A stretch of DNA of 64,000 nt from positions 119,372 to 183,371 of the forward strand of contig NZ_ABCG01000007.1 in the NCBI RefSeq assembly GCF_000181515.1, in the 5' to 3' direction. Below, in pieces: positions 1-8,903 of this stretch; the first letter of the stretch is position 1, and each line of letters begins with the position of its first letter. The notes under the pieces are model-generated. The model saw only the letters and a list, made by a program, of their open reading frames with translations. It was not told the DNA's origin and searched no databases. Both the position numbers and the translations under genes were made by a program. The DNA is from Erythrobacter sp. SD-21 (GTDB lineage Bacteria; Pseudomonadota; Alphaproteobacteria; Sphingomonadales; Sphingomonadaceae).

Positions 1-2041
1 CCTTTTGTTCTTCGGTCAGTTCGGGATTGACGAGGGCGAGCTCGATATCGCGAATGATCTCGCCGAGAATGGGTTCAAAATCGCCCAGCGTGCTTCGAAT
101 GATCCCCAAGCGTTCATAGAGACGTTCGTAGACGCGCTCTTCGATCGTCTTCTCGGCGATGAGGTTGATAATGTCGATTGAAGGAGATTGCTGCCCAATA
201 CGATCGATACGGCCGATCCGTTGTTCGACGCGCATCGGATTCCAAGGCAAATCCCAGTTGAAGAGGATTCGGCAAAATTGCAGGTCAAGACCTTCACCGC
301 CTACCTCTGACGTCAACAAGACCGTGCCGGCGGGGGCGTCGGCAAAGCTATTGACGATTGTCTGTCGATCAAGATCGATCCCGCCATGGAGTTCGATCGA
401 TTCAAAGCCGGCATCCTCTAAGCGGCGCGCAAGGTAATCGATTGTCTTGCGGAAACTGGAGAAGATGATGACCTTCTCATCGGGATGGTCCTGACGGATC
501 TTTCGCAGCCACTCCACGAGCCGCTGGAACTTGGTATCGCTTGCCTCTAGTGAAGCGAGAACACGAGAATTATCACAAATCGCACCAAGCGTTTCAGTCA
601 GAGGACCAGGCAGGGTCTTGTTTCCGTTGTCGTCGTCCTCATCATCGAGCGAGAGATTGCCGGTTCGGGTGCCCCAATGTCGGTAGCCGGCAGGGAGGCT
701 TGAGGCGAGCAAGCGCTGCGTTTGCGCAAGCAGGAAACGCTCGTTGATGTCGTTGATGAGCGCATAGTTGGCGATCTCGTCGCTGGCGGCTTCGTAGAAG
801 TCGCGTTCGACTTGCGCCATCGGCCATCGGACAGTGGTTGGACGCCGCTCGACCTTGAACTCCGCCACATCTCGCCTTCTGGTGCGATTGATGATCGTGC
901 CGAGCAAGGACATCTCTTCGAGACGAGAGGCAATCCGCACACGATTGGCAGGCGTGTCTTCCATGCCCTTGGCCAGCTCCTCACGCAGACGTTCGAGACG
1001 CTTTCCAGTCTTTAAGACCTGACCTGCTGGAAGCTCTGAAATGAGCTCTTCAAGATCGCCGAATGACGCGCGCGGATCGCGCGCAGCTTCCCAGGCACGG
1101 ACGTAAGGTTCGTTCTCATCCTGCAGCAGATCGAAGAGCCACTCGCGTTCGAACGTATCGGGGTCGATGAGTTTGAGCAGGGCACGCAAATCGTTGGCGC
1201 GCAGATTGATCGGTGTTGCCGACAAGAAAAGCTTATGATCCGCGACCTCGCACACCAATTGGCCCAGCCGGTGGTTCATCGTGTCGGTGTTGCGAAGATG
1301 GTGTGCTTCATCGAACACGACGAGATCGAAGAGATCGTCGTCAGCCTCTTCGAGATATTTGGCGAGCTCTACGCGCGCTCCGGTTTTCTCTTCATCCTGA
1401 TCCTCCCAGCCCTTGGGTGGACGAAGGCTCGGGAGCGATGCGATTGCCGCAAAACCATCGCCGCCGACACGATCATCTTTGAGGAGTTGCAGTAGCTGGT
1501 CAGCCTTGCAGACATGCGCTGTGATGTTGAACTTGTTGCGCAGCTCGTCGCGCCACTTTTCACACAGCGGTTTCGGGCAGACAATCAGCAAACGCCGACT
1601 ATCGAACCGAGCAACAAGCTCGGTCCAAACAAGACCCGCTTCGATGGTTTTGCCGAGACCAACTTCGTCTGCGATCAGCAATCCGCGCGAGGGCGAGTTG
1701 AGCAGCTTGAGAACCGGCTTGAACTGATAGGCGTGAAAGTCGGTGTTGGTCGCGCCCAGACTGTAGATCATGTCAGCCAGACGACCGGTCATCCGCAAAT
1801 GCGTGATGGCGCGGCGCAGGTCAGACGGCGCGGAAAACTTGCCGTCCTTTAGGTCGGCAAATGCATCAGCCTCTTCCTGCACGATTTCGAGCTGATTGGC
1901 GGGCACGACCCGCTTCCGCCCAGTTGGCAGCTCGATTTTCTGAAACGGTCGCCCTCCACGCTCAGATGGAGGCTCATCAGTAACGACACCGACCACACTT
2001 GGATCATTCCGCAGCCGTACACGTGAACCAACTGGAATCAT
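1..2041 (-). CDS. SNF2/RapA-like superfamily 2 helicase (3' end outside window)
   Basis: Reading the minus strand from ATG at 2041 gives an open frame that runs off the left edge, about 680 residues. The first half has a Walker A motif (ADEVGLGKTIEAG, about residues 124-136), a DEAH box (about 244-247) and the SATP motif III. The second half has the helicase C domain ending in the motif VI pattern QRIGRIDRIGQ. This is the SNF2/HepA-type ATPase fold, which moves along double-stranded DNA or displaces bound protein. It lies 76 bp downstream of the small DUF4258-like gene on the same strand, so the two are probably co-transcribed from the promoter that carries WYL operator 1. Similar SNF2 proteins occur in defence systems such as DISARM (DrmD), but no DISARM partners are seen here. 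The fold is certain; the role is inferred. Confidence 0.93.
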   Translation of the reverse strand, partial: MIPVGSRVRLRNDPSVVGVVTDEPPSERGGRPFQKIELPTGRKRVVPANQLEIVQEEADAFADLKDGKFSAPSDLRRAITHLRMTGRLADMIYSLGATNTDFHAYQFKPVLKLLNSPSRGLLIADEVGLGKTIEAGLVWTELVARFDSRRLLIVCPKPLCEKWRDELRNKFNITAHVCKADQLLQLLKDDRVGGDGFAAIASLPSLRPPKGWEDQDEEKTGARVELAKYLEEADDDLFDLVVFDEAHHLRNTDTMNHRLGQLVCEVADHKLFLSATPINLRANDLRALLKLIDPDTFEREWLFDLLQDENEPYVRAWEAARDPRASFGDLEELISELPAGQVLKTGKRLERLREELAKGMEDTPANRVRIASRLEEMSLLGTIINRTRRRDVAEFKVERRPTTVRWPMAQVERDFYEAASDEIANYALINDINERFLLAQTQRLLASSLPAGYRHWGTRTGNLSLDDEDDDNGNKTLPGPLTETLGAICDNSRVLASLEASDTKFQRLVEWLRKIRQDHPDEKVIIFSSFRKTIDYLARRLEDAGFESIELHGGIDLDRQTIVNSFADAPAGTVLLTSEVGGEGLDLQFCRILFNWDLPWNPMRVEQRIGRIDRIGQQSPSIDIINLIAEKTIEERVYERLYERLGIIRSTLGDFEPILGEIIRDIELALVNPELTEEQK

Positions 2042-2117
2042 CTACCCTCCCCGGCATTGCCGTAAGTAACTGGAACTATTTATTTCCTTAAGATCGTCAA
2101 GAACTATCAGGCGGCGC

Positions 2118-2387
2118 TCAGAACTTGAGGCGTCCAAGCCGATGAGCGGCAGTGATTACCGCACCGTCATCCGCCACAACGAGATAGCTGTTGAGCGAGC
2201 GCTCGAGCTTCGAGTAGCTCTTCTTTCCCATCGCCTGAGCCATGCGCGCCCTGGCTTTCTTGTCGAGAAAATAAACATCGGCGCCATCGTGCCGGCGCCG
2301 ACAACCATAGGCCAAAATGGCATCGACCGCTGCATAAGGGATGCCGCGCTGCTGGATTCGGGCGGCGGCGTGATGGGTCAAGTTCAT
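2118..2387 (-). CDS. Small DUF4258-like protein
   Basis: An 89-residue basic protein starting MNLTHHAAARIQQRGIP and ending in the VITAAHR pattern typical of DUF4258-type proteins, which are thought to have a compact RelE-like or nuclease-like fold. The ATG at 2387 is preceded by an AGGAAAA stretch; an upstream in-frame start would run through the operator and is unlikely. It is divergent from the WYL regulator and sits first in a probable operon with the SNF2 helicase. A toxin-like or nucleic-acid-binding role is possible but unproven. Confidence 0.7.
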   Translation of the reverse strand: MNLTHHAAARIQQRGIPYAAVDAILAYGCRRRHDGADVYFLDKKARARMAQAMGKKSYSKLERSLNSYLVVADDGAVITAAHRLGRLKF

Positions 2388-2432
2388 GATTTTTTTCCTC
2401 TTTGCTTGGTGACGAATCCAATCTACGGAAGC

Positions 2433-2455
2433 GGGGCGACAAAATCGGTCACCCC
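2433..2455. promoter_or_regulatory. Predicted WYL-regulator operator 1
   Basis: Inverted repeat GGGGCGAC-AAAATCG-GTCACCCC: 8-bp arms with one mismatch and a 7-bp spacer. It lies between the divergent DUF4258-like and WYL genes, just upstream of the Shine-Dalgarno AAGGAG of the WYL gene. Read on the minus strand it matches the two other sites: GGGTGAC, a spacer ending in TTTT, then GTCRCCC. Autoregulation is inferred. Confidence 0.72.
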
Positions 2456-2473
2456 AGCAAGGAGCTGTGCTGC

Positions 2474-3466
2474 ATGTCATTTTCCAAAGCCGTTGATCTG
2501 CTGCGGCTAGCCATGATGGCCGGCGGACGAACAGGGGTTTGTCTCAGCGATATTGAACGTGAGTTCGGATGTGTAAGGCGAACCGCTCAACGAATGGTCG
2601 CGGCCCTGCAGGAAGCTTTTCCCGCAACCGAGCATTATGTCGGCTACGACGGCCGCCATTATTGGCGCGTCCCGGCTCGCGCTGTGGCGCCGCTCTTGTC
2701 TCCGAGCGTGGACGAACTGGTCGCGCTCAAGAGCGCGATCGAGCAACTCGACCGTGCAGGCATGAAAGCTGAAGTCCGAGCACTTAGAGAACTCGATCAA
2801 AAGGTCCACGCGCTGATCCCTAATGAAAGCTCATCGCGGCTAGCAACTGACGAAGAAGCGATCCTGGAGGCCATGGGATATGCCGCAAGGCCAGGCCCCC
2901 GCCCTGATCACGACAGCGCCGTCGACGGAGCCATTGCCGAAGCACTCAAGGGACCGTTCCGGCTGCGGATTGCTTACCAAAGCCGCGCTGACGAGGCTGC
3001 CACTTGGCGGGAGATTGAGCCGCTCGGTCTGTTGCTTGGCACACGCCGCTACTTGGTGGGAATCGACACGGCCAAGAGGGACGGACGCAATCGGCATTAC
3101 AGAGTCGAAGACATCGGTGAGGCTGAGGTGCTGGATCAGAGTTTTGCGTACCCCGACGATTTCGATCTCAACGCCTATGCAGAGCGTGCCTTCGGCTCAT
3201 TTCACAATGACCTGGAGTATGGCCAGGTCGTGTGGAGGTTTGCCCCCGATGCGGCAAATCAAGCAGCGCGTTTCCAATTCCACCCGTCTCAGACCAGTGA
3301 GGTTCTCGAGGACGGCTCTTTGGTGGTGCGCTTTAACGCCTCCGGCCATCTGGAAATGGCCTGGCATCTTTATGCATGGGGCGATGGAGTGGAAGTCTTG
3401 GAGCCTCCCCAGCTCGCCGAGCTCGTGCACCCCTTTCGCCGTCACGACTTCCCAGCATACCCATGA
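2474..3466 (+). CDS. WYL-domain transcriptional regulator
   Basis: A 330-residue protein. Residues 1-65 form a winged helix-turn-helix (LSDIEREFGCVRRTAQRMV); residues about 140-235 form a WYL domain with the RRYLVG signature; the rest is the C-terminal extension common in the family. ATG at 2474 was chosen because AAGGAG lies 12 bp upstream and because earlier in-frame starts would overlap operator 1. WYL regulators sense nucleic-acid or nucleotide ligands and often repress defence loci (BrxR and CapW are examples). Three copies of one palindrome in its own promoter and in those of the neighbouring nuclease genes suggest it controls the whole 1-10,756 cluster. Confidence 0.93.
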   Translation: MSFSKAVDLLRLAMMAGGRTGVCLSDIEREFGCVRRTAQRMVAALQEAFPATEHYVGYDGRHYWRVPARAVAPLLSPSVDELVALKSAIEQLDRAGMKAEVRALRELDQKVHALIPNESSSRLATDEEAILEAMGYAARPGPRPDHDSAVDGAIAEALKGPFRLRIAYQSRADEAATWREIEPLGLLLGTRRYLVGIDTAKRDGRNRHYRVEDIGEAEVLDQSFAYPDDFDLNAYAERAFGSFHNDLEYGQVVWRFAPDAANQAARFQFHPSQTSEVLEDGSLVVRFNASGHLEMAWHLYAWGDGVEVLEPPQLAELVHPFRRHDFPAYP

Positions 3467-3486
3467 GAAGCACCTCAAGATCCCTT

Positions 3487-3509
3487 GGGGTGACTGCTTT
3501 TGTCATGTC
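3487..3509. promoter_or_regulatory. Predicted WYL-regulator operator 2
   Basis: GGGGTGAC-TGCTTTT-GTCATGTC, with a perfect left half-site, the same 7-bp spacer type and a degenerate right half-site. It lies 20 bp after the WYL stop codon and about 85 bp before the nuclease-helicase start, where a promoter for that gene would be expected. Confidence 0.6.
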
Positions 3510-3593
3510 CATCTGCGATAAACGACCATACCGCGATCGCGGCCGTCACTCGAGATACGAAGTGGCGCAACACCAAACGGCGAGTTCAACCTA

Positions 3594-6500
3594 ATGCGCT
3601 TTTACGACGGCCAGCTTCTCCATTCAGCAAGCGACCTAAATGCCTTCCTGGGCTGCCGTCATGCGGTCGCGCTCAATCTGCAGAAGCTGCGTGACCCCTC
3701 GTCGCTTCCCGAGCGCGCGGTCGATGACGAATCAACAATCCTCGTGCAGGAAGCGGGGCACGCGCATGAGGGAAACTATCTCGAAGACCTGAAGCTGCAG
3801 CTACGGGTAATCGAGATCGACAACAACGCCTCGCTCGAAACGCAGGCCGAAGCGACTTTGGCGGCAATGCGTGATGGCGCGGACATAATCTACCAAGCCA
3901 CTTTCCTCGATCAGCCCTGGCATGGTTTCGCCGACTTCCTGCGCCGAGTGGATGTACCTTCGCAGCTCGGCGATCACTCCTACGAGGTGATCGATACCAA
4001 ACTTGCGCGCACGCCCAGCCCCAAGCACGTGCTGCAACTGGCGCTCTATTCCGACCTGATTGCCAAGGCCCAAGGCGTGGCTCCGCATGAGATGCATCTT
4101 GTCCTTGGTGACAAGAGCGAGGCAAGCTTCCGCCGGGTTGAGTTCGAGCACACGCTTGCCTCCGCGCAGGGCCGCTATCTCGATTTTGTGGACCAAGAGA
4201 TCACGGAGACACGGCCCGAGCCGTGCAGTGCCTGCACCTATTGCGGGTGGCGCGATCTTTGCGCGGGCCGGTGGCGCGAGGAAGACCATTTGAGCCTGGT
4301 GGCTGGCATTCAGACATCACAGATCACCAAGCTCAAGGCTGCCGGGATTGAGTCGGTGGCGGACCTGGCTACGCTTGAGGCGGGCACTTCGATTCCGAAG
4401 CTCGCTCCCAAAACCTTCGAGCGCCTGCGCGCGCAAGCCGCGCTGCAGGTGGACAGGCGGGGCGGCGTACCGACAACGGAATTGCTTCCCATCGAGCCAG
4501 GTCGCGGTTTTGCCCGCATGCCGGCGCCCAGCCCGCATGATCTCTTCTTCGATCTGGAGGGCGATCCGCTCTATCCCGACGGGCTTGAGTATCTTTGGGG
4601 TGTGCATCTTCGCGATGCTCACGGCGAACCGGTCTTTCGCTACGAATGGGGCCATAACCGCCAAGCCGAGCGAGAGGCGTTCGAGGCCATCGTTGATTTC
4701 TTTCGCGATCACCTTGCCGAGCATCCCGAGGCGCACATCTATCACTACGCGCCCTATGAGGTGACGGTGCTGCGCCGCCTCTCGACGCGCTTCGCTAGCC
4801 GCGAACACGCGGTCGACGAGATGCTTCGCGCTGAGAAGTTCGTCGATCTCTATTCCATCGTGCGCGGCGCGATCCGCACTTCGGAACCCGACCTTAGCCT
4901 CAAGACGCTGGAGACTTTCTTTGCTGAAAGCCGCGGCGAGGATGTCACCAAGGCCGACCAATCGATCGTGCATTACCATCGCTGGCGCGAAAGCGGAGAA
5001 CAGACCCTGCTCGACGGGATCCTCGCCTATAACAAGGTCGATTGTGAGAACACCGAAGGCCTGCGCGATTGGCTCTTGTCGCTGCGACCTGAGATCCCGT
5101 TCTGGCAGCCGAGTGCCGAGACTCCGTCAGACGAGCAGACCGAAGAAGCACGTCAAGCCGAAGAGGCGCGCGAAGCGCTGCGCAACAAGGTACGCACGGG
5201 AGCGCTCTGCCTGTCAGAGCGAGGGCGCGAGCTCGCAAGCCACCTGCTCGACTTTCACTACCGCGCGCGCAAGCCCGAGCTTTGGGCGATCTTCGATCGC
5301 TGCGAGCGCGAAGAGGACGAGCTAGTCGATGATGGAGAATGCATCGGCGGGATCGAGCCTGATGGCGAGGATTGGCAGCGACCCGAAAAGCAGTCGATCG
5401 TGGCGCGCTACCGCTTCGCGCACCAGGACACCAAGCTGCGTATTGGCAGCACGGTCTTGCATGCGCCAAGCCTGGAACGGCTTGGCACCGTGTTCGACCT
5501 CGATCTTGACAGCGGCGTTGTTGAGCTCAAGCGCGGCAAGAAAAGTGGAACCGACTGGCCGCAGAATGGATCGGTCATTCCGAGCTGGCCCATCGGCACA
5601 GACATACTAGAAGCTGCCGTCGAGCGCGTGGTGCGAAGCTTGGCAAGCGCGGGCGGCAGCGCGACAATTCCCTACTACGCTTTGGTGGATGTGATCGAAC
5701 GCGCGCGGCCGCGGTTCACTGACGGAACCTCAGGCGATCTCGTCCAGCCCGGACAGTCGCTGATCGAAGCAGCCACAACAGGCGCTCTAGCCTTGGACCA
5801 TTCCTCGCTCTTCATTCAGGGGCCGCCGGGGACCGGTAAGACTTACACGAGTGCGCACATGATCCTCGCCTTGCTCAAAGCGGGTAAGCGTATTGGCGTC
5901 TCGTCGAACAGCCACAAGGCGATCAACAATCTGCTGGGGAAAGTGGAGAAGGTCGCGCTGGAGGATGGCTACCATATTCATGGAGCTAAAAAGGCGAGCG
6001 CGGGTGACAAGGACAGCTACCTCAGGGGCGGCATGCTGGAGGATGTCACCGATGCCAAAGACATTGAGGATGGTGATTACGAGCTGGTCGGCGGGACTGC
6101 GTGGTTGTTCGCGCGCGGCGACCTCGATCAACGCTTCGACTATCTGATCGTGGATGAAGCGGGCCAGGTATCGCTGGGCCATCTGCTCGCTATGGGTGCG
6201 TCCGCCAAGAACATCATCCTGGTCGGCGATCAGATGCAGCTGGGCCAACCCATCCAGGGCGCGCATCCTGGCGAAAGCGGAATGTCGACGCTCGACTATC
6301 TGCTGCAGGACGAGGCCACAATCGCGCCCGATCGAGGCATCCTGCTCGACACCAGCTGGCGCATGCATTTGGATATTAGCGGTTTCATTTCCGCAGCGGT
6401 CTATGACGGCCGGCTCAAGTCGCACCCGGACTGCGCCAAGCAGGAGCTGCTCCTTGACGACAAGGCGCCAAGCGGAGCACTTCCACATGGCATCCGCATG

Positions 6501-6965
6501 CTTCCGATGGCGCACGAAGGCTGCCGCCAATCAAGCGAAGAGGAAGTGACGAAGGTTGTCGAACTGGTAGCGGGGCTCCTGGGGCAGGCCTTCATCGACC
6601 GCGAAGGGGACAAGGGCACAATCGGGCTCGACAACATACTCGTGGTGACCCCGTTCAACATGCAGGTGAACGCGCTCAAGGCTGCTTTGCCCGATGGGGC
6701 TCGCGTGGGTACGGTCGACAAGTTCCAAGGACAAGAAGCCGAGGTTGTCATAGTCAGTATGGCGACATCCAGCCCGGCTGATCTGCCGCGGCATGTCGAC
6801 TTCTTCTACTCGAAGAACCGTCTCAACGTTGCGATCAGCCGTGCCCGCACGCTGACGATCGTCCTCGTCAATCCCAAGCTACTCGAACTCGAAGCGTCTA
6901 CTGTAGAGCACCTAAGGCTGGTGAACACTTTAGCCTGGTTAGAGAGCGAAGCCGTTTCCGACTGA
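3594..6965 (+). CDS. TM0106-family RecB-like nuclease / RNase H-like / SF1 helicase fusion
   Basis: A 1123-residue multidomain enzyme. Residues about 1-230 form a RecB/Cas4-like nuclease with the D-x-K motif in EVIDTKLA (about 131-137) and a four-cysteine cluster CSACTYCGWRDLC (about 211-223) that could hold an iron-sulfur centre. An RNase H-like 3'-5' exonuclease region starts at FFDLEGDP (about 319). The C-terminal half is a Dna2/Upf1-like SF1 helicase with Walker A GPPGTGKT (about 743), Walker B VDEAG (about 852), DKFQGQE (about 1041) and RLNVAISRAR near the end. This is the TM0106 architecture, thought to process DNA or RNA ends. It has its own WYL-type operator upstream. Function within this cluster is inferred to be anti-phage or anti-plasmid. 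Confidence 0.92.
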   Translation: MRFYDGQLLHSASDLNAFLGCRHAVALNLQKLRDPSSLPERAVDDESTILVQEAGHAHEGNYLEDLKLQLRVIEIDNNASLETQAEATLAAMRDGADIIYQATFLDQPWHGFADFLRRVDVPSQLGDHSYEVIDTKLARTPSPKHVLQLALYSDLIAKAQGVAPHEMHLVLGDKSEASFRRVEFEHTLASAQGRYLDFVDQEITETRPEPCSACTYCGWRDLCAGRWREEDHLSLVAGIQTSQITKLKAAGIESVADLATLEAGTSIPKLAPKTFERLRAQAALQVDRRGGVPTTELLPIEPGRGFARMPAPSPHDLFFDLEGDPLYPDGLEYLWGVHLRDAHGEPVFRYEWGHNRQAEREAFEAIVDFFRDHLAEHPEAHIYHYAPYEVTVLRRLSTRFASREHAVDEMLRAEKFVDLYSIVRGAIRTSEPDLSLKTLETFFAESRGEDVTKADQSIVHYHRWRESGEQTLLDGILAYNKVDCENTEGLRDWLLSLRPEIPFWQPSAETPSDEQTEEARQAEEAREALRNKVRTGALCLSERGRELASHLLDFHYRARKPELWAIFDRCEREEDELVDDGECIGGIEPDGEDWQRPEKQSIVARYRFAHQDTKLRIGSTVLHAPSLERLGTVFDLDLDSGVVELKRGKKSGTDWPQNGSVIPSWPIGTDILEAAVERVVRSLASAGGSATIPYYALVDVIERARPRFTDGTSGDLVQPGQSLIEAATTGALALDHSSLFIQGPPGTGKTYTSAHMILALLKAGKRIGVSSNSHKAINNLLGKVEKVALEDGYHIHGAKKASAGDKDSYLRGGMLEDVTDAKDIEDGDYELVGGTAWLFARGDLDQRFDYLIVDEAGQVSLGHLLAMGASAKNIILVGDQMQLGQPIQGAHPGESGMSTLDYLLQDEATIAPDRGILLDTSWRMHLDISGFISAAVYDGRLKSHPDCAKQELLLDDKAPSGALPHGIRMLPMAHEGCRQSSEEEVTKVVELVAGLLGQAFIDREGDKGTIGLDNILVVTPFNMQVNALKAALPDGARVGTVDKFQGQEAEVVIVSMATSSPADLPRHVDFFYSKNRLNVAISRARTLTIVLVNPKLLELEASTVEHLRLVNTLAWLESEAVSD

Positions 6966-7013
6966 TGCCGAGTGGGGTCGTTGCGTCGGCTTTTTGGGTC
7001 AAAGGGGCCTAGG

Positions 7014-8663
7014 TCACCCGTTTTTCGATCCTCGCCTGGCCTCGAGACTTGCGGTGCGCACGGATTCGCGTTCCGCTTCCTCGATTTTCTGGCCAATCTT
7101 TCGAAATCCTGCGCCGACAAGCCTGCCAGCAAACCGCGCGGGCTTCGAAGTGACGATGCCGACGGTCCCTTTGACCGCAATCTCTGAAACATTGACGACC
7201 GAGCTAGCTGTGCCGCGCACTACCGCGGTTCCGCCGGCGATAACAGCTTTGTCAATATCGCCGGTTTCTTTGTATTTCGTGGAAGCGTGTCGCACACCGG
7301 TTAGAAGCGAAAAAAGGCCGACTCCGCCGATACCGGTCAACACGGCATCGAGCGCAGTGTCGCCCATATCGATCATCGTTCCTCCTAGGGCGAGGTCGAT
7401 ACTTTCGGTGATCTCCACATTGGTCAGGCCACCGTCGATTGACCCCGTGACAGCGGCAACCGCTGATGTGGAGATGACCTCGATGTCCTCCGGAACGCTC
7501 TCGATATAGGCCGCGCTGTCAGTGGCTTTGATCTGGTACTCAACTCCATCGATTACGATGTCGGTGTCAGGGTGATTGAAGGGTTCGAACAACTCGCCAC
7601 CAAATTGGTCTGCAACGTGATCTTCGAAGAGCGCGCCCTTTGTGAGACTTGCCAATCCTGCCAGTTGTGAGCCCGACATTGTTAAGGTCTCGAGCCAAAT
7701 TTCGGCATCGCTCATATCGGCGAAATTGCCATTCACAGAGCGCAAGCTGTCGTAAATACTGCCTGCCTGCGTGATGTCTTGCCAAGCTGAGATCGGCACA
7801 GACAATGCCGACAAGATCAGCGCGTTTTGTGTAATCTTTTCACTGTCAAACGCTTGGTGACGGCTAGTTGGGATAGATGCTGCAGCGGCTCTTTGAACTT
7901 GAGAAGTTCGGCTTATGACCAGAGAGTTGAGCTTACGGTAATACTCGTTTGTGCGCGTGATATCGCCCGATTTCGAAAGCTTCTCCTTCGCGGCCTCGAG
8001 CTGCTCAACTTTCTCGTCGATTTCGGCGAAATTGGGCCGATTGAGGTCGAACCACCACTTGAGCTTCTTGCGTGCGCGTTGTTCATCCAATAACTTATCT
8101 GCATCGGACTTAATTTGCCGCAAGTTTGCGATTGCTTCGGAAAGTTCGCGTTCGGCGCGCACCGCAGGGGAGGCTACACGCCGTTCTTCAATTTGGCAGG
8201 AAACCGCCTCATAAGCTTCATGGCATTGCGAAATTATCGCTTGGCGCCGAGCCTGAGCGATTTCAACTTCGAAGACACGCTCAAAATGCAGGCCGATCTC
8301 GTCGCCGAACGAATCATATAATTGACGGATAAGTGCATTATGCGTCGATGCTTCCTGCAGATCTTCGCGCATCAGCGCGATCCATTCGAAGGACGTCGAC
8401 GCAAGAGCGCTTGCTAGATCTTGCTCGGCTCGAGCCAGTTCATCGAGTTTACGCCTCGCCCTGCGACCCAATGTTACTGACAGAGAGCCCAGCAGAACCA
8501 AAGCCACAATGGTTGGGATCGCTATCAGGGCTATCCATTGAAGCACTTCAAAGGACCAGGCGGCAAATACCAGTGCCGCGGCGAGAAAGCCGAGAACTCC
8601 GCCTCTCCCCAAAACGACCTCATGGGCCGCTAGGCGTGCTCGCGCACTTTCAAGATCATCCAT
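7014..8663 (-). CDS. Membrane-anchored coiled-coil protein with PD-(D/E)XK-like motif
   Basis: A 549-residue protein I cannot assign to a named family. Two hydrophobic helices (about 21-38 and 41-64) are followed by a long charged coiled-coil region (65-250). A segment at 343-380 has E347, D366/D368 in PDTDIVIDG and Q377-I-K379 in YQIK, which fits the spacing of a PD-(D/E)XK nuclease core. After it come glycine-rich hydrophobic stretches (about 436-457 and 474-505) that could enter a membrane, then a charged tail. It is divergent from rmuC, with WYL operator 3 between them, and convergent with the nuclease-helicase. The motif assignment rests on residue pattern only. Confidence 0.72.
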   Translation of the reverse strand: MDDLESARARLAAHEVVLGRGGVLGFLAAALVFAAWSFEVLQWIALIAIPTIVALVLLGSLSVTLGRRARRKLDELARAEQDLASALASTSFEWIALMREDLQEASTHNALIRQLYDSFGDEIGLHFERVFEVEIAQARRQAIISQCHEAYEAVSCQIEERRVASPAVRAERELSEAIANLRQIKSDADKLLDEQRARKKLKWWFDLNRPNFAEIDEKVEQLEAAKEKLSKSGDITRTNEYYRKLNSLVISRTSQVQRAAAASIPTSRHQAFDSEKITQNALILSALSVPISAWQDITQAGSIYDSLRSVNGNFADMSDAEIWLETLTMSGSQLAGLASLTKGALFEDHVADQFGGELFEPFNHPDTDIVIDGVEYQIKATDSAAYIESVPEDIEVISTSAVAAVTGSIDGGLTNVEITESIDLALGGTMIDMGDTALDAVLTGIGGVGLFSLLTGVRHASTKYKETGDIDKAVIAGGTAVVRGTASSVVNVSEIAVKGTVGIVTSKPARFAGRLVGAGFRKIGQKIEEAERESVRTASLEARRGSKNG

Positions 8664-8803
8664 TCGGAGCCCCCTCGCTTCGGACCTCTTACACGAAGGG
8701 AAGCTGAGATAAAGAACTGACAGTTTGTTTCATTTTAAGCGAGTAGAACTCTTTGATACCACCAGTTCCCGTTGAGTTGAAAAGGCTCGGAGCTAAAGTT
8801 TGT

Positions 8804-8824
8804 GGGTGACTGTTTTTGTCACCC
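8804..8824. promoter_or_regulatory. Predicted WYL-regulator operator 3
   Basis: Perfect inverted repeat GGGTGAC-TGTTTTT-GTCACCC with 7-bp arms and a 7-bp spacer. It lies in the divergent promoter region between the membrane nuclease-like gene and rmuC and is the best copy of the motif shared with 2433-2455 and 3487-3509. Confidence 0.78.
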
Positions 8825-8841
8825 GGGTTCGCTAGCAACAG

Positions 8842-8886
8842 CTGATCAGCAGGTGCGCCTGATCAACAGGTGCGTCTGATCAACAG
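8842..8886. repeat. 17-bp tandem repeat, TGATCA at 17-bp period
   Basis: Two full units, CTGATCAGCAGGTGCGC and CTGATCAACAGGTGCGT, plus a partial third, CTGATCAACAG. They place the palindrome TGATCA at 8843, 8860 and 8877. The array ends 18 bp before the rmuC start and may be a second operator or a promoter-proximal binding site. Confidence 0.85.
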
Positions 8887-8903
8887 AAAGGATCCGAAGC
8901 GGC

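Noticed and set aside
1213..1852. Short plus-strand frames in the first 2 kb
   Set aside because: The minus strand codes for a continuous SNF2 helicase across the whole stretch, with Walker A, DEAH and motif VI in order.
6990..7025. GGTCACCCGTTTTT near 7011 as a fourth WYL operator
   Set aside because: Only one half-site is present, the TTTT run is on the wrong side of it, and it lies between two convergent gene ends, not in a promoter.
8842..8886. The short tandem array as a CRISPR
   Set aside because: The units are 17 bp and directly adjacent, with no unique spacers; no cas genes are nearby.
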